Assembly: GCA_026018925.1 (NCBI GenBank)
Contig: JAKSZU010000009.1
Location: forward strand, 32,162,583-32,226,582
Source: Tupaia tana
Lineage: Eukaryota; Chordata; Mammalia; Scandentia; Tupaiidae
Length of the DNA: 64,000 nt
Reading direction: 5' to 3'
Positions 33,771-44,519 of the stretch are shown in pieces (within the stretch, counting starts at the first letter, position 1; each line of letters starts with the position of its first letter). Under the pieces are notes generated by a model. It was given only the letters and a program-made list of their open reading frames with translations, made no database searches and was not told where the DNA came from. The translations under genes were made by a program, and so were the position numbers.

Positions 33771-34042
33771 GGGACCAGCAGTTAGTATAATGGCTATGTC
33801 GCTGGACTCCCATGTAGTTGACTGCAGTTCGAGTGCCGGACCCGGCGGCTTAAACTTACACTGGGCATGTGTGCGTGTGTGCCCAAGATCCTGAGAGGAA
33901 AATGGAGGAGAAAGGATTGTGGAGTGACCATCCCCCCTGGGGGGTAATCTCTTGCTTTCTGTCTCTCTGTCTCTCTCTGTCTTTCTGGCAAGTGCACACG
34001 GCCTATAGAAAAAAAAAAACTCTCCATAAAAAAGAAAAAGAA
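33771..34042 (+). mobile_element. SINE-A copy, GAG subfamily
   Basis: TSD AAGAAATTACTAGGGTT before and AAGAAATTACTAGGATT after. B box AGTTCGAGTGC. Confidence 0.94.
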
Positions 34043-34102
34043 AAGAAATTACTAGGATTTGGAAAGATGAGAAAAAAAGGTCATTTCGCTTTTCATCACT
34101 TT

Positions 34103-34149
34103 GACCTTTGATCACTGTTTCATTCACTTTTAAACAGTGATCAAAGGTC
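34103..34149. repeat. Perfect 18-bp inverted repeat, 11-nt loop
   Basis: GACCTTTGATCACTGTTT (34103-34120) and its exact reverse complement (34132-34149) around CATTCACTTTT. Not part of a repeat I recognise. Confidence 0.95.
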
Positions 34150-34298
34150 CTACAGAGTCAAGAATGTGTAAGGCATGTCTGGAAGACAAAGAATGGAAGA
34201 TCTACATTTAAGAACAGGAAAGATGAGGCTGAAAAGGTCAGCTATGCCAAGATCATGGATGGATGATATTTCATATTAAGTAGCTCACTCACTGCTAT

Positions 34299-34470
34299 AA
34301 TGAATGGCTATCACAACAGAATCACTTGGAGAAACTTTAAAATGAAGCATTTCATACCCCAATCTTAGTAACTCTGATTCAATAGTTTTAGAGCCAGGGC
34401 CAGGGAACCTGTATTTTGAACAAGTGTTCCCCTCCCATCAACTGATTCTGATGCCTGATAAAATATAAAA
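34299..34470 (+). mobile_element. MER5-like hAT fossil
   Basis: 'AACAGAATCACTTGGAGAAA', 'AACTCTGATTCAATAGTTTT' and 'GAACCTGTATTTTGAACAAG' follow MER5A, ending 'TGATTCTGATGCCTG'. Confidence 0.75.
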
Positions 34471-34519
34471 ACTTCTTCAGGCAATGGAAAACTGCAATGG
34501 AAAGCCAGAGAGATTTTAT

Positions 34520-34675
34520 TATTATTATTATTTTTAAATATAATTTTGCCATAGGGCATGTGTGCTTACCAGAGAGAGAAAGAGAAAGTGAGAAAGCAAG
34601 TCACCAGGTCCAGGATTCAAAGTGCAGTCAGCCATGTGGGACTCTAGTGCCTCAACCACCAAGGGGTGCACAGTG
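34520..34675 (-). mobile_element. SINE-A short form
   Basis: 'TGCCATAGGGCATGTGTGCT', an AG-rich stretch, then 'CACCAGGTCCAGGATTCAAA' and 'CAGCCATGTGGGACTCTAG'. The long middle body is absent. Confidence 0.8.
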
Positions 34676-34964
34676 ATAGAGAAGTGAGTCAGTAAATAAA
34701 TTATTCATTCATATGCTGGGCAGCTTTGAAGGAGATAATAAGGAAAACAATGGAAAAAGTTTTACAATAGTTTACATGTTAAATCTAATCACTATAAATT
34801 ATTTATCTTTATGCTCCCAGGGCCTAGCATGGAGTCATATTAACATAGTCAAAGACAATTATTTGTGAAGCTAATGAAACTTATCTCCAGTGTCAACTCA
34901 CTTATGTCCAGTTCCAGTGTTCCTGACTTGCAGACATCCTTTTCCAGTCCCCCTTTCTTTATTT
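34676..34964. other. Unique sequence, no gene seen
   Basis: Nothing recognisable apart from a short L2/MIR-like word near 34815 ('CCCAGGGCCTAGCATGGAGT'). Confidence 0.4.
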
Positions 34965-35942
34965 ATAAAAAAGAAGACAAACCAATGTAACAGAATAGAG
35001 AACCCAAAAATAAATACACATGCACACATATAGTCAACTGATATTCAACAATGATGCCAAGAACACACAATTGGAAAAGATAGCCTCTTCCATAAATGGT
35101 GTTGGGAAAATTAGACATTCACATGAAAAAGAATGGAACTGGACCCTCATCTCATATCACACACAAAAATCAACTCAAAATGGATTAAAGACTTAAATAT
35201 AAGACTTGAAACTGTAAAATTCCTAGAAGAAAACATATGGGAAAAGCTTCTTGACATCAGGCTTGGCAGTGAATTCTTGGATATGACACCGAAAGCATAG
35301 GCAAGAATAGCAAAAAATAGACAAGTGGGATTATATCAAACTAAAAAGCTTCTATACCATGACAAAATGATCAAAAAATGCAAAGACAATCTGAGTATTG
35401 GGAGGTAATATTTGTAGGTCATATTTCTGATAAGAGGTTAGCATCCAAAATATATTAGAAACTCCTACAATTTAATAAAAAGCAAATAACCTGATTTTTT
35501 AAATTGGCAGAGGATCTAAATAGATGTTTCCAAAGAAGCCATACAAATGATCAACAGGTATATTAAAAGGTGTTCAATATCACTAATCACCAGGGAAGGA
35601 AAAAGTAAAACCACAATGAGATATCATCCTCTCACAACTATTAAGATGGCTGCTACTATTTAAAAAATTAAAGATAACAAGTGTTAGAGAGGATGTGGAA
35701 AAAAGGAAACACTTGTACACTCTTGTTGGCAATGTGAACTAATATAGCACTCGTGGAAAACAGTATGACGTTTCCTTAAAAAATTAAGACTAGAGCTACT
35801 ATATCATCCAGCAATCCTTCTTCTGGGTATATATTCAAAAGAAATGACATAAGTATGTCAAAGAGACATCTGCAGTCCCATGTTCATTGCAACATTATTC
35901 ACAATAACCAAAATAAGGAATCAACCTAGGCCCATCAAAAGA

Positions 35943-36140
35943 TGAATGGGGAGGAAGGGACTCGGAGGTGGGAGAATTTAAAACATGTAAAAATGGAAAG
36001 TTATCTGATGATGATAATGTATATGGTAATAGCTTTTACTGGATTAATACACACTGTATTAATGCTGAGAAAAATCATTTTCTATGCTGTAAAGATATAC
36101 AGTGATTAAATGTAAATAAAAATAAAGATTTTAAAATAAT
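35943..36140 (+). mobile_element. HAL/L1 3' tail fragment
   Basis: 'GAGGTGGGAGAATTTAAAAC', 'GATGATGATAATGTATATGG', 'TACACACTGTATTAATGCTG' and 'ATACAGTGATTAAATGTAAA' align with the HAL 3' tail (15120-15250, 37870-38000). Severely 5'-truncated. Confidence 0.75.
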
Positions 36141-36232
36141 GATAAAGGAACATTTAACTGACAAAAGAATGTAAAGTATGTTGAAAAAATTCTGTTAATT
36201 TTTGTTTTATAAAAAAAAAAAAATTACTGCAC

Positions 36233-36590
36233 ATAGAATCAACCCAAGAAGACCTTCTCCAAGGCACATCATAGGCAGATTGACCAAAACTAGAGACAAG
36301 ATACTAAAATTGGCAACAAAGAAATGTCAAGTTATTTTAAAAGGATATCTCATCAGGCTAACATTAGACCTTTATTGGAAACAATGCAAGCCAAGAAAGA
36401 ATGGGAAAATATATTCAAAGTGTTAAGTGATAAATGGTTTCAACCAAGCATACTATACCTAGCAAGATTATCCTTCATGTGGGAAGAAAAGACAAAAACT
36501 TTCTCATATAAACAAAATCTGAAATAATTTACCAACACCACACAAGCTCTCCAAGAAGTTCTGAAGGGAATGATATACCAGGAAAACTAA
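36233..36590 (+). pseudogene. HAL ORF1 C-terminal part
   Basis: Frames at 36202-36426 and 36324-36527 cover the RRM end and C-terminal domain: SPRHIIGRLTKTRDKILKLA-type, then 'FQPSILYLARLSFMWEEKTK' and 'ALQEVLKG'-type coding. Frameshifted within the stretch. Homologous to 13750-14097. Confidence 0.8.
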
Positions 36591-36617
36591 AGTCAAACAC
36601 ACAGAAATAAGAGTACA

Positions 36618-36873
36618 GGGACTAGCAGTTGGCATAATGGCTACATTGTTGGACTCCCATGTAGTTGACTGTGGTTCAAGTCCTTAACCCAGTGGCTTAA
36701 ACTCACACCAGGCACATGTGTGTGTATGTCCAAGATCCCGAGAGGAAAACGGAGAAGAAGGAATTGCGGCATGGCCATCCCCCTGGGGGTTGATTTCTCA
36801 CTTTCTGTCTCTCTGTTTCTCTCTGTCTTACTGGAAAGCACACGTGCCCTATAGCAAAAACCTCTCAAAAAAA
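36618..36873 (+). mobile_element. SINE-A copy in HAL
   Basis: GGGACTAGCAGTTGGCATAATGG start, B box GGTTCAAGTCC. TSD AGTACA / TGTACA is short and uncertain. Confidence 0.92.
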
Positions 36874-37194
36874 TGTACAAAAAACAACCAAGAGAATGGC
36901 CAACTTAATGGTAGGGACAAGTTTGGAAAGATCAATAACATTGAATGTTAACTTCCAATATTTAAACAGAAAGATCAGACCACAGTAACTGCAAATTCAA
37001 CAGAAGAGAAATTAATTACAGGAGACTGAACTGGTGAAATAGAATTTTATGACTTTTGACTAAAACATTACTGATTTTCTTTTATGCTTTGTTTTCCAGA
37101 TTTAAAGATTTCTTTGTCTTTTCTTGAACTGTTGATAGGTTCATCTACCCTACTGTTTGAACTGAATCCTAACCTTTTTCCTGGCTTTAAGTCT

Positions 37195-37467
37195 TTTTTT
37201 TTTTTTTTTTTTTTTTTTTGAGAGGTTTTCGCTATAGGGCATGTGCGCTCGCCAGACAGAGAGAGACATAGAGACAGAAAGCAAGAAATCACCCCCCAGG
37301 GGGGATGGTCACGCCACAATCCCTTCTCCTCCATTCTCCTCTTGGGATCTTGGGCACGTACGCACACGCGCCCGGCGTGAGTTTTAAGCCACTGGGTCCG
37401 GGACGCGAACCACGGTCGACTATGTGGGAGTCCAGCGACATAGCCATTACACTAACTGCTGATTCCC
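37195..37467 (-). mobile_element. SINE-A copy in HAL, GCG subfamily
   Basis: The complement of the B box is GGACGCGAACC (37401-37411). Head end GCTGATTCCCC. TSD GGCTTTAAGTCTT / GACTTTAAGTCTT. Confidence 0.94.
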
Positions 37468-38552
37468 CTGACTTTAAGTCTTAAGCAAATTTCTCTGAAC
37501 ATTTTTTTTATTTTGATCTATTAAAACTAAAACTTAAAATTTAAATTTAAAAAATACATTAAAAATCTATTTAATGACTGTAGTGCGCTATATAGCCCCA
37601 GCTAAGTGCTACATGATAGTATGTTCATTCTACTCACTGACGTTTATGCCTAAAGTCAGACATGTTCATAGATAGGTATATATCAGCTGCACTTGCTACT
37701 GAGAGTGTTTAGGTTAATTAAGATCATTTGTGAATCAATAAAGTGTGAAAAAAAAGTCACAGAAAGCAACTGTAGATACTAGAGACAGTGTGGGAGAAGG
37801 GTGGGAAATGGCAGAGGGCAAGAGGTAGGGAATCAAGGGGGAAAACAAGAATCTAAATATATAAGAAACAAGAAATTGAAAATTATTTGTCGATGATAAC
37901 ACATGGTAATTGTTTTGATTGAGCCAATATACAGTGTATTCTGGATGGAAAATCTCATTTTTTATACTGTAATGATTTACAGTGAATGAATGTGAATAAA
38001 TAAATTTAAAATAAAATAAAAATAAAAATGTTTAAATTAAAAAATGGATAAAATGTATATATACAAGCAATGGAATACTATTCATCCTTTAAAAAAAGAA
38101 GAAATTCCTGTCACTTGAAAAAGCATAGATGAACCTGGAGGACATTATGTTAAGTGAAATGAGCCCAGCACATAAAGACAAATACCACATTATCTTACTT
38201 ATATGTGTAATCTGAAAGTGTTGAACTCAAAGAAGCAAAGAGTAGCATGGTGGTTAGTAGAGGCTGGAGACTAAGGAAATTGAAAGATGTTGGTCAAAGC
38301 ATAAAAACTTTAGGTTATATAACAGGAATAAATCCAAGCAATCTGTTGTGCAACATGGTAGCTATACTTAATAACAATATATCACATATTTCAAAGTTAC
38401 TAAGAAAGATTTTGAATGTTTTCACCATAAAAAAGACTGTGAGGTATAATAATACATATGTTAATTATCTCAATTTAGGTACTCTATATGTATACATACA
38501 TCAAAACATCATGTTATAATATATCATAAATATATAGAATTTTTGTTAATTA

Positions 38553-38823
38553 TTTTTTTGTTTGTTTTTTGGAGAGATTTTCACTATAGGGCGCGTGCAC
38601 TTGCCAGACAGACAGAGAGAGACAGAGAGACAGAAAGCGAGAAATCACCTCCCAGGGGGGGATGGTCATGCCACAATCCCTTCTCCTCCATTCTCCTCTT
38701 GGGATCTTGGGCACGCACGCACACGTGCCCGGTCTGAGTTTTAAGCCATCGGGTCCAGGACGCGAACCGCGGTCAACTACGTGGGAGTCCAGCGACATAA
38801 CCATTACGCTAACTGCTGGTTCC
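38553..38823 (-). mobile_element. SINE-A copy, GCG subfamily
   Basis: B box complement GGACGCGAACC (38758-38768). TSD TTGTTAATTA / CTGTTAATTA. Confidence 0.94.
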
Positions 38824-39136
38824 CTGTTAATTAAATTTTTAAATTTTGTCCTCTTATGTTAAGTGTTCTTATCATCAAATATAATAATGAATAAAGAAGA
38901 AGGGCAGTAAAAATAACTTTTGCACCTAATTTTTAATTCTTTCACTAAAGAAAAACCCCAAAATTGTATGTCTCCTGCACCACAAACACTGGATCCAGTT
39001 TTGCTTTCAATGTTTATTGAAGCAAACTGAAATGCTTAATCTTTGAACAAACCATGTAAATGTATTCCTCCTTGCTAGAATCCTTTAACCCCAGTTTATT
39101 CTCATCAGAAGAGATAACTTGATCATTTTTGGTTTT
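38824..39136. other. Unique sequence, no gene seen
   Basis: AT-rich. The first 60 bp may still be L1M 3' UTR. Confidence 0.4.
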
Positions 39137-39375
39137 GTTTTTAACTTTCTATAGGGCACATGCACTCATTAGAGAGGAAAGAGAGAAAAGGAGAGAGAGA
39201 AAGTGAGAAAGCACCCCCAGGGGGATTACTATGCTCAAATCCCTTTTCCTCCATTCTCCTTTTAAGAATTTGAGCATGGATGCAAATGCATCCAGCATGT
39301 TTTTCAAGCCCTCAGGTCGATGACAAACTGCACAGTTGGCCATTGGGATACAGCCACCTTAACCACAACCCCCCC
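39137..39375 (-). mobile_element. Old SINE-A relative
   Basis: 'CTATAGGGCACATGCACTCA', 'CACCCCCAGGGGGATTACTA', ending in a C-run at 39370-39379. TSD ACTTGATCATTTT / AGTTGATCGTTTT. Confidence 0.85.
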
Positions 39376-39429
39376 CCCCAAGTTGATCGTTTTAAAACAA
39401 GAGTAAAATAATATAATTCCTCTGGGAAA

Positions 39430-40065
39430 ACGCTCCCATCTCCTCAGAGTAAAAGTCAAATCCTTACAATGGCTATAAGGTCCTGCGCAATTGGACTCCT
39501 ACTTTCTCTTCTGCTCATCCTGCTCCAGTTATGCCCAGTCTTCGTTGTTTCTCCTTTGCCAGGCATATTCTTGTATTAGGGCCTTTCTAAGTTCTGATTG
39601 TTTTGTCTGGAATGCTCTTACCTGTAGATATTTTCATAGCTCACTTTCTGATCTCCTTCATAGTTCCATTAAAATGTCACCTTCTCAGTGAGGGTTTTTC
39701 TTTTCTTTTATTATTATTACTATTTTATACATTCCATCGCTATACATCATTTGGCTTATAGACAGAATTTACCAACATGAAATACACCTAAGACCAGTCC
39801 AGTTGAGCTCAGTGAGGCCTTTTCTAACTATCCTCTCTATACTTTAATCTTACACACATTTTCTTCTCTGCTTTATATTTCTCCTTAGCACTTATTACTA
39901 TATGACATACATTTAATTTTTTTATTATTTGTCTTTTATCAATAGAAATGCAAGCTCCATGAGGCCAAGGAAATTTGTCTCTTTTGTTATCTGCTATATC
40001 CCTCTCACTTGGAACAGTACCAAACACACAGAAGATGCTCAAAAAAATTCTCATTAAATTCAAAA
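39430..40065 (+). mobile_element. L2 LINE 3' end, well preserved
   Basis: 'TCCTTACAATGGCTATAAGG', 'TGTCTGGAATGCTCTTACCT', 'AAAATGTCACCTTCTCAGTG', 'AATGCAAGCTCCATGAGGCC' and 'ATGCTCAAAAAAATTCTCAT' follow L2 to its end. An L1 tail at 39694-39807 interrupts it. Confidence 0.9.
39694..39807 (-). mobile_element. 114-bp L1 3' end, severely truncated
   Basis: Minus-strand L1 3' UTR tail: the complement reads 'GGACTGGTCTTAGGTGTATT' to 'GATGTATAGCGATGGAATGT'. It inserted into L2 with exact TSD CTCAGTGAGG (39684-39693 and 39808-39817). Confidence 0.9.
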
Positions 40066-40074
40066 AGGGCCATT

Positions 40075-40245
40075 TATAAGCTGTGCAATCTTGGATAAAT
40101 CACCCAACACCAGCCTCAGCTTTCTCATCTATAAAACTGAATAACAGTAATGAATACTTCATAGTCTTCTGAAGATTAGAATAAGATAATTACATTTATT
40201 ACATAATCATGTGTATATCAAGTAGTCAATAAATGTCAACAGGAG
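40075..40245 (-). mobile_element. MIR SINE
   Basis: 'TGTGCAATCTTGGATAAATC', 'CAGCTTTCTCATCTATAAAA', 'AGTCAATAAATGTC': the MIR complement order. Confidence 0.8.
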
Positions 40246-41065
40246 TCTTCAATAACTTAATCCAAAGAACACAGATCAACTCTGTCCAGACAACCTACTT
40301 AGTCAGACCTGGCCAAGGTCATCAACAGAGCCACAACTGCAGAAGCTGCTTTCATTTCAGGGCTTTCCACCACTGATGAATCCTGCTGACAAGTACAGAG
40401 GCAGACAGATACACACTGAGAGGCAGATGTGACACACTAGAAATTCAGTCAGGAATGGTCCTTGACAAGAATTGGAATCAGCCTTGTGTCACAGACAAGA
40501 GAAGGGAGCCAAGCAATACGCACATTTGATTTTATTTGTGAGACGTCAATCATAGCAGGAGCCCAAGTAAAAGACACTCACTACCATCCCAACACATACA
40601 CACATTCTGGTGTACATATCAAATGATCCCTCTCTTTATTTCTGAAGAGTAATGGTAATCTGAAACAAGAGTAAACCTACTCACACAGAGAGCAGCAGGA
40701 GACCTAACTAGTGGCATAGTATGATTGTCACTCAGTTTGGGGTCATTATCACATTTTAAGTGAGAGGCAGTCCCTCTCACTTACATGTCACCCACTGAAA
40801 TCAGTCAGGACCTAACAGGATCAATGCTGCTTTCAACACCTACTCCTGAAACCTCTCTTGACTCTTCATTGCCCAATTACAGGGTGTAGATGTAGGTTGA
40901 CCTGAAAAGAAAAGAGGCTAAGGAAAGAAAGAGTCTTTCTCACATTGTCATGTTACTATCTACTCCTAAACAAATACATTGCTCCAGCTTTGAAATTATT
41001 ACTCTTGTTTTCTCTATACCTACTTGGAGTGTAATATTCTGAACACACTGAATATTACTACTACT
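40246..41065. other. Unique sequence, no gene seen
   Basis: Balanced composition, no named repeat, no coding frame. Part of the largest low-repeat areas on the right half. Confidence 0.45.
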
Positions 41066-41069
41066 GCGA

Positions 41070-41296
41070 TTACTACTAATAGCAGCTACCATTTATTTAG
41101 TAATTACTATATATGAAGAACCACACTCAGAGTTTTACATTCATTGTTCTTAATCTTTATGAACAAACTTCCAGGTAGGTATGTTTGTCCCCACTTTACA
41201 AAGAGGAAAACTGAACTGACTCAAAAAGACTAGTGTATTTACATAAGCCCATATAGCTACTAAGTGATAAAACCAGAATTCAAACAGGTCTGCCTA
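41070..41296 (+). mobile_element. MIR SINE
   Basis: 'TAGCAGCTACCATTTATTTA', 'CCACTTTACAAAGAGGAAAA' and 'AAACCAGAATTCAAACAGGT' give MIR head, core and tail. Confidence 0.85.
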
Positions 41297-41536
41297 GGGT
41301 TGGGTGATTGCACAGTGGTAATACTCTCTGAAACTGACCCATGTAGGCAGGTCTGGGTTCATGTCTGGAGACCTCTTTGAACACAACAGGGATGTGCATG
41401 CCCATGATCCCAGCTGAAGATTTGAGTGGATTACAGCATGAACACCCTGTTGGGGTGGCCTGTCACTCTCTTGTTCTCTGTCTCTCTCTTGCTTTCTGTC
41501 TCTTTCACTCATGAAAAAAATAAATAAACTTTAAAA
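41297..41536 (+). mobile_element. SINE-B copy
   Basis: 'GGGTGATTGCACAGTGGTAA', 'GGTCTGGGTTCATGTCTGGA', 'ATGTGCATGCCCATGATCCC', a CT-rich stretch and a TCATGAAAAAAATAAATAAAC tail. Confidence 0.8.
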
Positions 41537-41926
41537 AATAGGTCTGGTTCAAAATCTATACATGTCACTATCTAAAATTGCCATCTTAGAAAAAAAATTT
41601 TAGCAACACGAGCAAAACTAACTTGAAGATAATAAAGTTCATATCAATTACACAATGTGAATTGTTAACAGAAGAGACAGAGCAGTTTTATCCAACTTGG
41701 AAAATAAAAGTGATAGTATTTGGATCTGGATAACAAACCTGGTCCTGATTCAATCCTTTCATATAAAAAGGTCTATATTCACTTTCCCATTGGCTACCTT
41801 ATGGTTGTCCAAGAAAGAGTCTGTCTGTTGGTCCCCAGACCTCCTTAGCAGCCAGATTCAGTGCCCTGGTATATTATTATGGGTCCAATCAGGAGAAATA
41901 AATGATATAGTAATTATAAAATGTTA
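41537..41926. other. Unique sequence, no gene seen
   Basis: A 76-residue frame (41697-41927) runs into the L1 and has no domain. Confidence 0.4.
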
Positions 41927-42490
41927 ATATAAATAATCATTAAATTACCATAATAGATTGGATTAGCAATGGATTGGCAATTCAACATACTGTTTTTTTC
42001 TCCCTGTTCCCCTCCCTCCTTCTCCCTAATACCCATCCCTGAATTACCCCTATCCTTACTATCTCTAGTATCTACAGTTGCCCTCCCTACTACTATACCT
42101 TCCAATCTTTCAGTTTCTGCAATAGAGCTCAGATATTTTATGTATATTGAGTGGGAACACACAGTCTGTCCTTCACAGTCTGCCTTGCTTTGCTTAGCAT
42201 TAAATCTTCCATATTCATCCACTTTGTATTAAATGTCAGAATCTTATTTTTTATGGCAAAGTAGCATTCCATAGAGTACATATGCCACATTTTTTCAATT
42301 CACTCCTTTATTTTTAAACATTTGGGATTATTCCATATCCTAGCAATTGTGAATAATGCTGCAATAAACATGGATGTGCAAATGTTTTTACAACTATTTT
42401 TCTTTGGGTAAATACGTAAGAGTGGAATTACTGGATTATATGATATTTTTATTTGTGTGTTTCTGATGAATCTCCATATTGTTCTCCACA
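41927..42490 (-). mobile_element. Minus-strand L1 3' segment (L1-F)
   Basis: 3' UTR and ORF2 C-terminus complement, ending abruptly at 'CCATATTGTTCTCCACA'. It abuts a plus-strand L1/HAL-type tail, as expected of a 5'-inverted L1 insertion. Confidence 0.85.
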
Positions 42491-42655
42491 GGGACAATAC
42501 ATTTAATTGACACAAAAATGCAAAGTTATTTGCTGATGATAATGTGTGTGGTAATGTCTTTTTCTTGACTGATTTGCACTGTATTAGTGTTGAAAAAAGC
42601 CATGTAGTACACTGAAAATATGTATAGTGATTAAATGTAAATGTAAATTACATAT
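42491..42655 (+). mobile_element. Plus-strand HAL-type 3' tail joined to L1-F
   Basis: 'TTTGCTGATGATAATGTGTG', 'GCACTGTATTAGTGTTG' and 'GTATAGTGATTAAATGTAAA' match the HAL tail class, not the L1-B/C tail. Confidence 0.75.
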
Positions 42656-42671
42656 ATATACATATATGTAT

Positions 42672-42711
<40 letters not shown>
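42654..42711. repeat. AT/GT dinucleotide microsatellite
   Basis: Imperfect (TA)n with TGTA units, then 22+ bp of pure TA, following the L1-F tail. Confidence 0.95.
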
Positions 42712-42713
<2 letters not shown>

Positions 42714-42748
42714 TAAATTTAATTTTTTTAAAAAATAGATTTGTTAGG

Positions 42749-43002
42749 GGGACCAGCAGTTAGCATAATGGCTATGTCGCTGGACTACTATGTAGTCGAC
42801 CGCGATTCGAGTCCCGGACCCGGTGGCTTAAACTCATGCCAGGCACGTGTGCGTGCGTGCCCAAGATCCCAAGAGGAGAATGGAGGAGAAGGGATTGCAG
42901 CGTGGCCATCCCACCTGGGGGGTGATTTCTCACTTTCTGTCTCTCTGTCTCTCTCTGTCTTTCTGGTGAGTGTACATGCCCTATAGCGAAAACCTCTCAA
43001 AA
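42749..43002 (+). mobile_element. SINE-A copy, GAG subfamily
   Basis: B box GATTCGAGTCC. TSD ATAGATTTGTTAGG / ATGGATTGGTTAGG. Confidence 0.94.
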
Positions 43003-43836
43003 AAAATGGATTGGTTAGGAATAAATAAACATAATTCTAAATATTAGCATATATATTATACTATATTAAAATAGCATATATAAGGAGCAACCACTATCCG
43101 AAAGACTGGGACAGTGTCCAAGGAAGAGCTCCTTCCAATTCCTCCCCCAACCTCTATACTATGACTGAGATTCACAGATTGATGGGCAGGGCATAGACAT
43201 GGCTAACAGAATGACAGAGAAGTTTCTGTGGTGCCATATCAATAAAACTTGCTAGAAATTTGTCCTTTAGAACTTACCAAAAAACCCACTCTCACAAGGG
43301 CTCATGGACGAAATCTTATGAGAAGCACTATACTACAAAACCATTTAAAAGGCAGTTGCCAAGGGAAGCTTTTGGCTAGAAGCTGCTAGATTCCATGCCC
43401 TACAGAAGCCAGACACTGGAACAGCTACCCATACCTCAGCATCTGAACACTGGGGAAGCCACTTGTCCTATAGAAGTATACTAAAATATTTCCTCTTCTG
43501 ATGTTTCTTTAGTATCTTCTGACAAAACTTAATATACGTTGGCTAGAAAAGGAAAATCATTTGAAAAGCCCAGATTTATATTCACAGATAAGGAAATGAG
43601 GAGCTAAAAAGCAAAAGTTGATAAATATCATATCTGTTAAATTTTGGTAGGTTTCTAATCAGCTTGACTACCCTAGTCCTAGCTTCTACCTGTGTCCCCT
43701 CTCTCTTCTTTTCCTCTGCTTCCTAACCAGAAAAAAAAATCTGATAAGTTGAATTCTTGTAATTTTAATTTTCTCTGATTCCATTGAGTAATATTCATTA
43801 CAGAAAAACTGGAAAACTCATCACTTTTATAGAAAT
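43003..43836. other. Unique sequence, no gene seen
   Basis: No named repeat and no long coding frame. Confidence 0.45.
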
Positions 43837-43925
43837 ATATCCCCTAACTTGACCAAAAGATAACCACAGTTAACACTAAAATATCCCCTAACTCAACCCA
43901 AGAGATAACCACAGTTAACACTAAA
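43837..43925 (+). repeat. Two-unit tandem duplication, 44-45 bp
   Basis: Both units begin ATATCCCCTAACT and end GATAACCACAGTTAACACTA. The first differs by TTGACC-AAA against TCAACCCAAG. Confidence 0.95.
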
Positions 43926-43950
43926 ATGTTTATTCTTCAGTCATGATATA

Positions 43951-44026
43951 TTGGGCTGTTGGAAAATTCATTACACATTTTTACATATAAAACAGAAAAA
44001 ACATCATGACTTTTCTGTCAACCCAA
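43951..44026. mobile_element. Mariner-type MITE (copy 2)
   Basis: 76 bp between TA (43949-43950) and TA (44027-44028). Terminal inverted repeats TTGGGCTGTTGGAAAATTCA and (complement of the right end) TTGGGTTGACAGAAAAGTCA. No coding. Confidence 0.88.
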
Positions 44027-44029
44027 TAT

Positions 44030-44265
44030 ATAGTGCATGCATGTACATATGAAAATGAAAGAGAGAAGAGAGAGAGAGAGACGAACACCCTCTACAGAGG
44101 GTCATGCATCAACCCCCTTTCACCAGTCCTCCAGCCCATTGGATCTTGTGTACTTAAATACATGCCCTGCATGCTTCGGTCAGACCATTCCAGGAATTCA
44201 TACTGCAGTTATCGAATAGGATACAACTTCCTTTGAGTAGCACAGTACCACCGCATCATGGAGCC
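44030..44265 (-). mobile_element. SINE-C copy (old)
   Basis: GA-rich start, 'CCCCTTTCACCAGTCCTCCA', 'GATCTTGTGTACTT' and a tRNA-like end 'CCACCGCATCATGGAGCCAG' on the minus strand. Confidence 0.55.
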
Positions 44266-44519
44266 AGACACAGAAATACATTTTAATATATATCCTTATA
44301 TAGAGATAAAATGTAAGGGAGATACATATACATGATATATGGCCAAAACAATGTGCACACACATACCCCCTATGTGCATAAACATATATCTACAGACACA
44401 CACACCTATGTACACATGAATATCCATGTACCCATGAGCAGGTTCTCACACCTCCCCACACACACTCATATATATACATACATATATGGACATATTTTTA
44501 TTTTAAAATGGGTATGACC
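44266..44519. repeat. CA/TA-rich low-complexity DNA
   Basis: Imperfect ACACAC and ATATAC arrays. The 61-residue frame here is compositional. Confidence 0.7.

Larger units (their letters stand above)
36220..38036 (+). mobile_element. Half-L1 (HAL) second copy, 5'-truncated
   Basis: Starts in the ORF1 RRM coding ('CCAAGAAGACCTTCTCCAAG'). The ORF1 C-terminal domain runs to about 36590. The shared post-ORF1 segment follows ('CACACAGAAATAAGAGTACA', 'GGCCAACTTAATGGTAGGGA'), then the long tail module 37570-38010. No ORF2 between. Two SINE-A copies are nested. Same joint as 12589-15283, so the layout is inherited, not a chance deletion. Confidence 0.85.
34965..38552 (+). mobile_element. Old L1 (L1M-type) ORF2 3' end, split by HAL sequence
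   Basis: 34965-35942 runs from 'AACAGAATAGAGAACCCAAA' through 'GGTGTTGGGAAAATTAGA' to 'CATCAAAAGATGAATGG'. 38037-38552 resumes at ATGGATAAAATG and continues as the ORF2 end and 3' UTR ('GGAATACTATTCATCCTTTA', 'TTCAAAGTTACTAAGAAAG'). The 2.1 kb between are two HAL-type inserts. Confidence 0.85.
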
